From: CAIZQW01 sp942493055
GTDB taxonomy: Bacteria; Verrucomicrobiota; Kiritimatiellia; RFP12; UBA1067
Length of the DNA: 64,000 bases
Direction of reading: 5' to 3'
NCBI GenBank assembly: GCA_942493055.1
Contig: OW818680.1
Location: 248,001-312,000 of the forward strand
Made by a program: the position numbers and the translations under genes
Notes under the pieces: generated by a model
Database searches by the model: none
The model's input: the letters and a program-made list of their open reading frames with translations, nothing else
Told to the model about the DNA's origin: nothing
Part shown: piece after piece, positions 7,927-15,148 of the stretch
Position numbering within the stretch: position 1 is the stretch's first letter
Layout: the number at the start of each line of letters is the position of its first letter

Positions 7927-9132
7927 TTATTCGCCGATTCCCCAGTTTTCAATCACGTAGTCCATGTCCTTGTCGCCACGCCCGCTGAGGTTGACGAGAA
8001 TAGAGCCGGTCTTCATCTCGCGTGCTTTATCCAGAGCGAAGGCCAGGGCATGCGCACTTTCAATCGCCGGAATAATGCCTTCAGCTCGGCAGAGCGCAAA
8101 GAAGGCATGCTTGCATTGCTCATCGGAGCAGGTCACGTAGTTCACGCGGCCTGCATCCTTCAAGAAACAGTGCTCAGGCCCCACGCCGGGATAGTCTAAG
8201 CCGCTTGCGCAGGAGTAGACAGGCGCCGGGGAGCCATCTTCATTTTGCAGCAGATAGCACTTGAAGCCATGGATAATACCTTCATGGCCATAGGACATAG
8301 TCGCTGCATGTTCGCCAAGCTTTGTCCCTATGCCTAAGGGTTCAACACCGTAAATCGCCACAGGGTCGTTTAAGAACGCGGTAAAGAGTCCCATGGCATT
8401 TGAGCCGCCGCCCACACACGCGCAGATGGCGTCCGGCAGTTGCCCGGTCATCTCCTGGAACTGTTCACGCGCCTCGATGCCGACCACCTTCTGGAAATCG
8501 CGCACCATCAACGGGAAGGGGTGCGGTCCGACAACCGAGCCGATGCAATAAATGGAGTTATCAAAGTCTGCCAGATACGCCATGAAGGCTGAATCCACGG
8601 CTTCTTTAAGGGTCCGCAGACCGAAGCTCACAGGCACCACCTTGGCGCCCAGCAATTTCATGCGTGTCACGTTGGGTGCCTGCTTCACAATGTCCACCTC
8701 ACCCATGTGAATTTCGCACTCCAGACCAAAGTAAGCCGCAGCTGTCGCAAGGGCTACACCATGCTGCCCGGCACCCGTTTCCGCGATCAGTTTTTTCTTG
8801 CCCATAAACTTCGCGAGCAACCCTTCGCCCATACAGTGGTTGATCTTGTGGGCGCCGGTGTGGTTCAGGTCTTCACGCTTCAAGTAAATGTGTGCGCCGC
8901 CATTTTTCAGTGACAAATTGCGCGCATGGTAGACAGGCGTGGGGCGCCCCTGAAAGGTCTTGCGAATGCTGCGGAGTTCGGCAATAAAGGCTGAATCATT
9001 CGAAATGCGCTTATAGGCTTCAATGATATCTGCAAAGGGCTTCTCAAGCTGCGGCGGCAGAAACATCCCGCCATATTTACCAAAAAAACCTTTTTCATCA
9101 GGACCTTGTCCGAATTGCTGGGTCGTACTCAT
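7927..9132 (-). CDS. trpB: Tryptophan synthase beta chain
   Basis: 401 residues. PLP enzyme joining indole and serine to tryptophan. The PLP lysine lies in HTGAHKINHCMGEGLL (the A-H-K-[IL]-N signature), and the phosphate-binding glycine loop is CVGGGSNAMGLF; 'GRGDKDM' near the C-terminus is also typical. No trpA or other trp gene lies nearby, although the classic TrpB form normally pairs with TrpA, so trpA must be elsewhere or absent. Start preceded by AAAGGAAGG. A strong terminator follows. Confidence 0.95.
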   Translation of the reverse strand: MSTTQQFGQGPDEKGFFGKYGGMFLPPQLEKPFADIIEAYKRISNDSAFIAELRSIRKTFQGRPTPVYHARNLSLKNGGAHIYLKREDLNHTGAHKINHCMGEGLLAKFMGKKKLIAETGAGQHGVALATAAAYFGLECEIHMGEVDIVKQAPNVTRMKLLGAKVVPVSFGLRTLKEAVDSAFMAYLADFDNSIYCIGSVVGPHPFPLMVRDFQKVVGIEAREQFQEMTGQLPDAICACVGGGSNAMGLFTAFLNDPVAIYGVEPLGIGTKLGEHAATMSYGHEGIIHGFKCYLLQNEDGSPAPVYSCASGLDYPGVGPEHCFLKDAGRVNYVTCSDEQCKHAFFALCRAEGIIPAIESAHALAFALDKAREMKTGSILVNLSGRGDKDMDYVIENWGIGE

Positions 9133-9247
9133 CGTTTCCGTACCTTCCTTTGATTTTTAAAATGAATGCTGTGTTGTTTTCCCGTATCTCTGAATAGAAA
9201 CATGTTATCATCTCACGAGTAGGGAGACAAGCGGGTTTTAATAATTT

Positions 9248-10348
9248 TTATACGTTGAAGAGGAAGTGCATGACATCGCCATCCTGGACAATGTACTCTT
9301 TGCCTTCGACGCGCATCACGCCAGCAGCTTTTGCGCCTGCTTCGCCATTCAGGCGGACATAGTCCGCATACGCAATGACTTCGGCGCGAATAAAACCGCG
9401 CTCAAAGTCCGTATGTATCACGCCAGCGCACTTCGGCGCAGTCCAGCCGCGATGGAAGGTCCAGGCGCGGACCTCCTTGGGTCCTGCAGTAAAATAACTC
9501 GCAAGGCCTAAGGTGTGATACGCCATGCGCGCGGTCTGCTCGAGCCCGCTCTCCTTGAGGCCATACGAGGCGAGGAAGTCGTCCCGTTCAGCATCGGACA
9601 AGCCCGCCATTTCAGCCTCCATCTTGGCAGAGATCACCACAACGTCACAGCCCTTTTCCGCAGCGTAGGCCTTGACACGGTCGACTTGCGCATTCTGCCC
9701 CGAGAGATCATTCTCCCCGACATTGGCACAGTAGATCACGGGTTTGTCAGTCAGCAATTGCAAATCACTCAGCGCATTCAAGATCGGATCCGCTTCACCC
9801 CGGGGAAAGGTGCGTGCCGGCTTTTCATCGTTCAGGTGCTTGGCGAGCAGTTCCATGGCTTCGACCTCTTTTCGAAGGTCCTTATCTGCCCGCGCCATGC
9901 GTCCTACGCGGTCGATGCGTTTCTCAAGCGACTGCATATCCGCCAGGATCAACTCCGTCTCGATAATTTCAATGTCGCGTATCGGGTCGATGCCGCCCTC
10001 GACATGGACGACATCATCATCGGAAAAGCACCGCACCACTTGTAAAATAGCACTGCTCTCGCGGATATTGGCGAGGAACTTATTACCCAGCCCCTCCCCC
10101 TTGCTGGCCCCGCGCACAAGGCCTGCAATATCAATAAAATCAACTGTGGCCTTGATGACCTTTTCTGGTTTGGCAATTTTTTCGAGCGCATCCAAGCGCA
10201 CATCCGAGAGCGGAACCGTCGCCTTATTGGGTTCAATCGTACAGAACGGATAATTTGCCGCCTCCGCATTCTGTGCGCGCGTCAATGCATTAAATAATGT
10301 CGATTTACCGACGTTCGGAAGCCCGACAATGCCTACTCCAAGTGCCAT
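9248..10348 (-). CDS. ychF: YchF/OLA1-type ATPase
   Basis: 366 residues, the normal length. P-loop GLPNVGKST at residues 9-17; G3 region 'DIAGLVRGASKGEGLGNKFL'; the nucleotide-specificity motif N-x-x-E (N-V-G-E) replaces the G-protein N-K-x-D, which marks YchF as ATP-preferring. C-terminal TGS-like domain contains 'RAWTFHRGWTAPKCAGVIHTD' (shown here in family terms) and ends 'DVMHFLFNV'. It binds ribosomes and is linked to stress control. Single gene, not in a recognisable operon. Confidence 0.94.
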   Translation of the reverse strand: MALGVGIVGLPNVGKSTLFNALTRAQNAEAANYPFCTIEPNKATVPLSDVRLDALEKIAKPEKVIKATVDFIDIAGLVRGASKGEGLGNKFLANIRESSAILQVVRCFSDDDVVHVEGGIDPIRDIEIIETELILADMQSLEKRIDRVGRMARADKDLRKEVEAMELLAKHLNDEKPARTFPRGEADPILNALSDLQLLTDKPVIYCANVGENDLSGQNAQVDRVKAYAAEKGCDVVVISAKMEAEMAGLSDAERDDFLASYGLKESGLEQTARMAYHTLGLASYFTAGPKEVRAWTFHRGWTAPKCAGVIHTDFERGFIRAEVIAYADYVRLNGEAGAKAAGVMRVEGKEYIVQDGDVMHFLFNV

Positions 10349-10741
10349 ATTAAAATCCTCAGCCTATTAAGTGATAAAAGAAGGCAAAAGTATAACAGGA
10401 TGCAACGCCCAAATACATACTATTTTAGAATGATCGAATATCCAATATCCAACAAGGAATTTCCAATATCCAACGGAAGGCCGCATTTCCGATGGTTATG
10501 GACTGCTGAAGGGAGCGCGGTCATCTTGGCCGCATGGAGCCGGATTCCATCATAAGGGCATGCGATGCTCAAGGTGGATGAGGCGTCTCGCCTCATCAGA
10601 GCCGAGACGGCTCTGCCACCTTCAGGAAAGGAGCGCGGGCATCTTGCCCGCATGAATGGGGTTTCTTGACAGGATGAGCAGGAAACCAACTAAACAACAT
10701 CTGAGTAGACACCGGTGTTTTGCGCGGGTAGCTCACGGCTC
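10349..10741. repeat. Gene-free interval filled with dispersed repeats
   Basis: No credible gene. At 10436-10476 the word AATATCCAAT(A) is iterated ('AATATCCAATATCCAAC', then a second copy). At 10517-10651 there are four short GC hairpins with three-base loops: GCGGTCA-TCT-TGGCCGC (10517-10533, one G-T pair), a 9-bp stem at 10577-10597 (GATGAGGCG-TCT), a 7-bp stem at 10598-10614 (AGAGCCG-AGA), and GCGGGCA-TCT-TGCCCGC (10635-10651). The last is the same as the units at 29153-29330. Confidence 0.75.
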
Positions 10742-11245
10742 CTAACCGTTTTCCTCATTCAGCGCATCATCAAAATCTCTTTGTCCATTTGCATCAAAGA
10801 AAGCCCGTTCAAAGCCCGTTGCGAGTTGGATGGGCTTAAAGGAGATGATGCTATCACTCTTGAATGTTTCGCAAAACCGATAAAACGAATGCGTATCTCC
10901 GGTAATCACATACGCAGCATCAGCGACAGCCGCCTGCGCGATGATCTTGATGTCATCCTTCAGCGCATCTCGTTCAACACCAACGGGACGGTCCCGCTTC
11001 CAGTCGAGCTTTGCAGCCCTGATGGCATCATCCCAGTTGAACGGTAGAACTACACAACATCTCAGCATATCGGGCGGTATATCCTGTTTAACGCTGAATT
11101 CGGAGACGACAATCGTTGAGAGAAAGATCGTAATGTCATTTTCAAGAAAATAGCGCCAATAGCTTATGGCCACATCGTGGTGCGCACGATTCTTGTCCGC
11201 CAGTGTGATGAGAAAGCTTGTATCGAGTAAAACACCGTCCGCCAT
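10742..11245 (-). CDS. PIN-domain protein (VapC-like candidate ribonuclease)
   Basis: About 167 residues from the ATG at 11245, which begins MADGVLLDTSFLI, the standard PIN N-terminus; an earlier in-frame ATG overlaps the neighbour and is unlikely. The four acidic positions of the PIN active site can be placed: D in LLDTSF, E in VVSEFS, D in KDDIKIIAQA and D in ITGDTHSF. Many PIN proteins are toxins that cut tRNA or rRNA. It starts 4 bases after the stop of an upstream gene whose 3' end carries its GGGAGG ribosome-binding site, so the two are translated together. The partner is far larger than a VapB antitoxin. Confidence 0.82.
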   Translation of the reverse strand: MADGVLLDTSFLITLADKNRAHHDVAISYWRYFLENDITIFLSTIVVSEFSVKQDIPPDMLRCCVVLPFNWDDAIRAAKLDWKRDRPVGVERDALKDDIKIIAQAAVADAAYVITGDTHSFYRFCETFKSDSIISFKPIQLATGFERAFFDANGQRDFDDALNEENG

Positions 11246-11249
11246 GCGC

Positions 11250-12026
11250 TTAACCTCCCCTGACTTCCCTGACCCAAGCCGCTGCATCAGGCACATCCGC
11301 CCATGCCCGAGCGCCTTCGGTTTCAAAAAGTTTCATCGCCTCTTCGTCATAGACAGGGCGATAATCAACAAAGGAAATCAGTTGGATGTTTCGAAGTTCA
11401 CCCGTACGGAAATGTTGTTCAGCCCGTACTTGTAGTAAGGCTTTATGATAGAGCCGATTTTCAGGTTGATCTCGCAGATAGTCTTGGTTTGTGCCAACTT
11501 TAAGAAGCTTACTGCTCTGCCGAGTCTTGATATGAATATTCGCCTTCTGCGACCCACCCATATCCAGGATCTCACCGAAGAGATATTTTTCGACCGTCAC
11601 CCAAGGGACGATTGCACCGATACGATAATCAGACTCCTGGCTGATACGTATCTTCGAGAGACCCTCACCGGCGGGAAGCATCTCATAACTCAGGTCAGGA
11701 TTGTTCTTTGACCGGTCCTGCCACTTCTTGACGATCTCCGAGCGCTTGGGGTCCATTTCGCCCAACACATCTTCTCGAGCCATCAACTTCAGATCCGGTT
11801 CGACAGAGGATAGCACCAGAGCGGGCAGAAGGGTCCGCAGCATATATGACCCCTCTTCGACAGATACATGAACGTCATCAAGGTCCAGCCGCTGGCTACC
11901 AACGAGAAAGTCAGCAACCTCCTTATTGAACTCATTAAAGCGCGAAAACCCTATGTTGGCGGGAGTGATCTCCCGTCCCTCAACTCGCCCTTTCATGACA
12001 AAGGTTATGGCTGTTTCAGAACTCAT
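11250..12026 (-). CDS. Unrecognised protein paired with a PIN-domain gene
   Basis: 258 residues from the ATG at 12026 (MSSETAITFVMKG...). I do not recognise the family. It has no signal peptide or membrane helix and looks like a soluble alpha/beta protein; notable phrases are 'DVHVSVEEGSYMLRTLLP' and 'RTGELRNIQLISFVDYRPVYD', and the last residues (AWADVPDAAAWVREVRGG) are acidic and aromatic. It ends 4 bases before the PIN gene start, the arrangement of a toxin-antitoxin operon. It could be an unusually large antitoxin or a regulator, but nothing shows a DNA-binding motif. Confidence 0.7.
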   Translation of the reverse strand: MSSETAITFVMKGRVEGREITPANIGFSRFNEFNKEVADFLVGSQRLDLDDVHVSVEEGSYMLRTLLPALVLSSVEPDLKLMAREDVLGEMDPKRSEIVKKWQDRSKNNPDLSYEMLPAGEGLSKIRISQESDYRIGAIVPWVTVEKYLFGEILDMGGSQKANIHIKTRQSSKLLKVGTNQDYLRDQPENRLYHKALLQVRAEQHFRTGELRNIQLISFVDYRPVYDEEAMKLFETEGARAWADVPDAAAWVREVRGG

Positions 12027-12116
12027 TGTTTTCTCTGGGTAATAATATACATCAAACTGAACGGACAGAGCAAGCCTTGTCGTGTTTTTGTCACAGCACT
12101 CCAAAACTAGTGAAAC

Positions 12117-12145
12117 GGAACCGCCTGAAGGCGGAACTCCAAACG
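12117..12145. repeat. Short hairpin repeat (CCGCCT-GA-AGGCGG type)
   Basis: A 6-bp GC stem with a 2-base loop followed by AACTCCAAACGG. Similar short GC hairpins recur elsewhere in the window (10517-10651, 29153-29330). It lies in the 200-base space upstream of the membrane-protein gene. Confidence 0.45.
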
Positions 12146-12193
12146 GTGCTCAACCAAGGTTGCACAAAGTTTCATTTCTTGTCGATGAGGCAC

Positions 12194-12223
12194 TTGACAA
12201 AACCACCCTCAATCGTGTATTCT
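12194..12223 (+). promoter_or_regulatory. Sigma-70-like promoter
   Basis: TTGACA at 12194-12199, an 18-base spacer, and TATTCT at 12218-12223. Six of six and five of six consensus matches. The expected transcription start at about 12230 coincides with the ATG of the next gene. Confidence 0.65.
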
Positions 12224-12229
12224 CGAAAC

Positions 12230-13567
12230 ATGCAACTTTGCAATACAAAGTACTTTGTTTCTAAAAAAGACAACACCCGCCGCATAGCGCTTGCTCTGCT
12301 GGCACTGCTGTTGATCCTTGCGCTGCCGGTCGCCGGCGGCCTTTGGGCTGGACTGCCCGTCTCGGTCTGGACGGAGTTTCCGCCCCGGTCTCAGGTGGTG
12401 CAACATGCGTCATTTCACGGGTGGGTCTTCTCCCTTTTAGCCGCACTCATTGCAGCAGTCGTGGTGACACTGGTCTGGCGGGTGGCGCGTTCCACGCCGA
12501 TAGCGTGGAGTTGTAATAATGGAATACGGGAATGTTGGAATGTCCACCTACGCGGATACGTCTCCGGCGGACAGGATGGGGAAAGAGAAATCGCGTCTCC
12601 GGGAGGGGCACGCGTCTGCGTGCCTGTGGCGCAGAGGCCTGCGCCGCTCCCGTTTGGGGATGGCGGTCCGCCGTCCATCCCGACAGTAACTTCTTCCAAT
12701 ATTTCTACATTCCAACATTCCATTATTCCATTCCCTCTCTGGGGCTGGGCGGGAGTGGGCTGGATGTTTCTCGCATGGGCGGTTGCCTGGACACGGCTGC
12801 CTAGTTTGGCGTGGATGCAGCAGCATACGTATGTGCTGGTTTGGCTCGGTTACATCGTGACCATGCTGGCGCTGACGCAGCAGCGGGCCGGAAGCTGTAT
12901 GCTGACGTGTCGTCCCCTCTTGCTGGCGGGGCTAGCCTTTGTCAGTGCCTTTTTCTGGTGGGGCTTTGAGTTTTTGAACCGAGGGGTGCAGAACTGGTTC
13001 TATCAAAATGTTGAGAGTTTCTCGCCGCTCGAGTATGCCGTCATGGCGACGCTCTCCTTCATGACAGTGCTGCCGGCGGTGCTGGCCACGTACGACTGGC
13101 TGACGACGCGTCCGCGTTTGACCGCCGGTCTGGACGACTGGGTTCGCATTCGCTTTGCGCGACCGCGTCTGGCTGGCGCAGGCTTCGCATTGGCTGGCGC
13201 TGTCGGCTTGTTCTTCCTGCCTGTGTATCCGAACCTACTCTTCCCGTTGCTTTGGCTTGCGCCGCTGGCGTTGCTGTGCGGGTTGCTCGCTGCGGCAGGC
13301 GAGGCCACACTGTTTGACGATTTGGGTCACGGCGACTGGAGCACGCTCGTGCGGCTCTCCCTGGCTGCCCTGATCTGCGGCTTTTTCTGGGAGATGTGGA
13401 ATATGTACAGCCTGGCGCGCTGGGTCTACGCAGTACCGTATGTCGGACGCTTCCGCCTCTTCGAAATGCCAGTGCTGGGCTTTGCCGGATATGGTCCCTT
13501 TGGCTGGGAATGCGCTGCTGTGGCCATGATCTTCGGCCTGTGGGAGCCCCCAAAGTTGAACGTTTGA
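12230..13567 (+). CDS. Integral membrane protein interrupted in frame by a repeat element
   Basis: About 445 residues from the ATG at 12230, the only reasonable start downstream of the promoter at 12194-12223 and therefore possibly leaderless. About 10 membrane helices, starting with RIALALLALLLILALPVAGG. No known family recognised. Between helix 2 and 3, residues of about 95-168 are encoded by a dispersed repeat (12515-12733) that preserves the reading frame and gives a hydrophilic P/G/R-rich stretch (for example 'GARVCVPVAQRPAPLPFGDG'). The C-terminus (FRLFEMPVLGFAGYGPFGWE) looks intact. It precedes two further membrane-protein genes. Confidence 0.75.
   Translation: MQLCNTKYFVSKKDNTRRIALALLALLLILALPVAGGLWAGLPVSVWTEFPPRSQVVQHASFHGWVFSLLAALIAAVVVTLVWRVARSTPIAWSCNNGIRECWNVHLRGYVSGGQDGEREIASPGGARVCVPVAQRPAPLPFGDGGPPSIPTVTSSNISTFQHSIIPFPLWGWAGVGWMFLAWAVAWTRLPSLAWMQQHTYVLVWLGYIVTMLALTQQRAGSCMLTCRPLLLAGLAFVSAFFWWGFEFLNRGVQNWFYQNVESFSPLEYAVMATLSFMTVLPAVLATYDWLTTRPRLTAGLDDWVRIRFARPRLAGAGFALAGAVGLFFLPVYPNLLFPLLWLAPLALLCGLLAAAGEATLFDDLGHGDWSTLVRLSLAALICGFFWEMWNMYSLARWVYAVPYVGRFRLFEMPVLGFAGYGPFGWECAAVAMIFGLWEPPKLNV
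12515..12733. repeat. Dispersed inverted-arm repeat inside a coding region
   Basis: The left arm (12515-12546) iterates GGAAT words ('AATGGAATACGGGAATGTTG'); the right arm (12692-12733) is its inverse ('ACATTCCAACATTCCATTAT'). Between them lie GC hairpins: GGCACGC-GTCT-GCGTGCC, GGCGCAG-AGGC-CTGCGCC and GGATGGCGG-TC-CGCCGTCC (one mismatch). The core shares GAGGGGCA and a GGATGG...CGCCGTCC block with the element at 26951-27116. Confidence 0.8.
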
Positions 13568-13595
13568 ATGCTTAACGCCCAACTCTTAACGCTAA

Positions 13596-13651
13596 GTTGA
13601 ACATCCAACATCGAACATTCAACATCGAACATCGAACGTCGAACATTAAAC
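13596..13651. repeat. Iterated-word repeat AACATCGAAC
   Basis: Six or so imperfect copies of a 9-10-base word (AACATC, AACATT, AACGTC joined by CA or GA) immediately after the membrane-protein gene and before the ribosome-binding site of the next. The same words occur at 46322-46345. Confidence 0.7.
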
Positions 13652-13670
13652 AAAAAAAAGGAGAGTCATC

Positions 13671-14402
13671 ATGAGTATTGAACAGGATCCCAACACGCTT
13701 AAAATCACGGGCACAGAAGAACCCACGCAAGGGCTCCCGCCTCTTCTGCAGGAGCGCGTCGCTGATCTGCGTCCGATCCGAGGGTGGGGCGCAATTCTGG
13801 AAGCGCTCCTTAAACAACCGGAGCGGCTGGCGGCGAATTTGACCGGCACCGACAATGGATACCTGACGCGACACCTTGCGGTGATGGGCCTTCTGGGCAT
13901 GGCTGCTTACGGCGTGGTCGTCGGCCTCTTTCCCGGCGGCCTGCAGATTGCGGTTGTGCCTGCGAAGCTGGCAGGCAGTTTGCTGGTGGCGGCGGTTATC
14001 TGCTGGCCGAGTCTCTACATCTTGCTCTGTCTCTCCGGTGCCAAGCAGTCGGCGCGCGATGTGACTGGCTTGCTCGCGGCTTCGCTGGCCCTGCTCGTGG
14101 TCTTGATGGCTGGCTTTGCACCTGTCGCATGGATCTTTACACAGTCCACGCATTCCGCTGATTTTATGGGCGGTTTGCATCTCCTGCTGTGGATGGTCTC
14201 ATGTCTGTTTGCCTTACGGAGGTTAGGCGCCTGGTTCACACAGTTAAACGGCAAGGCCATGCAAGCGCTCCCGATCTGGTGCTTTATCTTCATTCTCGTT
14301 TGCATGCAGATGACCACCACGTTGCGTCCGCTCATGGGGCCCTTTACGGGTTGGACTCTCGAACCGAGGGACTTCTTCCTGCATGCCTGGTTCAATGAAT
14401 GA
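13671..14402 (+). CDS. Six-helix membrane protein, tandem paralogue A
   Basis: 243 residues: a soluble N-terminus of about 60 residues, then about six membrane helices. Start ATG follows AAAAGGAGAG. I do not assign a function. It is a diverged copy of the next gene: both have G-M-A-A-[YF]-G after the first helix, 'SAR' between helices two and three (AKQSARDV / GLSARQV), a 'L..SL/AP' stretch in the next helix, and an ending R-P...FF-x-H-x-W-F. It lies 103 bases after the preceding membrane gene with a repeat between. Confidence 0.72.
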   Translation: MSIEQDPNTLKITGTEEPTQGLPPLLQERVADLRPIRGWGAILEALLKQPERLAANLTGTDNGYLTRHLAVMGLLGMAAYGVVVGLFPGGLQIAVVPAKLAGSLLVAAVICWPSLYILLCLSGAKQSARDVTGLLAASLALLVVLMAGFAPVAWIFTQSTHSADFMGGLHLLLWMVSCLFALRRLGAWFTQLNGKAMQALPIWCFIFILVCMQMTTTLRPLMGPFTGWTLEPRDFFLHAWFNE

Positions 14403-14415
14403 GGGAGGAAGGAAC

Positions 14416-15144
14416 ATGAGCGATAAGCGAAAAGAAACATCTGGCAGTCTGCGCAGGGCACTGGATCCTGTGCGGCTTTGCCGCATGGATGATGCGCTCA
14501 TCAATGCGCTTCGCGAAGACCGAAATACGGAATCCTTTTCCATCGGCTGGAGCCTTCTGATCATCATCGGCATGGCTGCATTTGGGGCGGCGTTTGGTTG
14601 CTGGCGTTCGCCTTGGCAAGCGCTCTACGGCGCCATCAAGATGCCGCTCATGCTGCACGCGGTGGTCTGGTTCAGCGTGGTAGCCAACACCCTGCTCAAC
14701 TGGTTGCTGGGGGGCGGGCTCTCAGCGCGCCAGGTGCGTCGCTGCGTCTTGGGAGCTTTGTCCATCACAGCGGTTCTGCTGGCATCGTTGTCGCCGGTAG
14801 TGCTCTTTTTTGCCACGCAAATCACCAGTCCGGATATGCCGGACGGTTTGATTGCTTACCGCGTGCTCCTGTCGTCACTGGTGGTCTGTGTCGGCTGCGC
14901 CGGAGTGGTTGGCTACGCGCGCCTCTTTCGCCTCCTGTGCGCGCTGACGCCGAATCGGGCAATCGCGTGGCGGGTATTAGTGGCCTGGGTCTTGACCACA
15001 GGCTTGGTCGGCACGCAATGTTCCTGGCTGCTGAGTCCCTTTGTGCAACGGCCCGATGTCGCGGTCACGTTCTGGAATCCGGCGGCGTTTTCCAGCAATT
15101 TCTTCGAGCATCTCTGGTTTCAGGTCTTGATCCCGTTGCTGTAA
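14416..15144 (+). CDS. Six-helix membrane protein, tandem paralogue B
   Basis: About 242 residues from the ATG at 14416, preceded by GGGAGGAAGG; an in-frame ATG at 14383 overlaps the previous gene and is less likely. N-terminal basic/acidic soluble part (about 45 residues), then six helices. It shares G-M-A-A-F-G, L-S-A-R-Q-V and the terminal N-F-F-E-H-L-W-F with the upstream copy, so the pair probably arose by duplication and may form a heteromer. No catalytic or transport motif recognised. It ends 4 bases before the stop of the convergent sulfatase gene. Confidence 0.72.
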   Translation: MSDKRKETSGSLRRALDPVRLCRMDDALINALREDRNTESFSIGWSLLIIIGMAAFGAAFGCWRSPWQALYGAIKMPLMLHAVVWFSVVANTLLNWLLGGGLSARQVRRCVLGALSITAVLLASLSPVVLFFATQITSPDMPDGLIAYRVLLSSLVVCVGCAGVVGYARLFRLLCALTPNRAIAWRVLVAWVLTTGLVGTQCSWLLSPFVQRPDVAVTFWNPAAFSSNFFEHLWFQVLIPLL

Positions 15145-15148
15145 CAGC

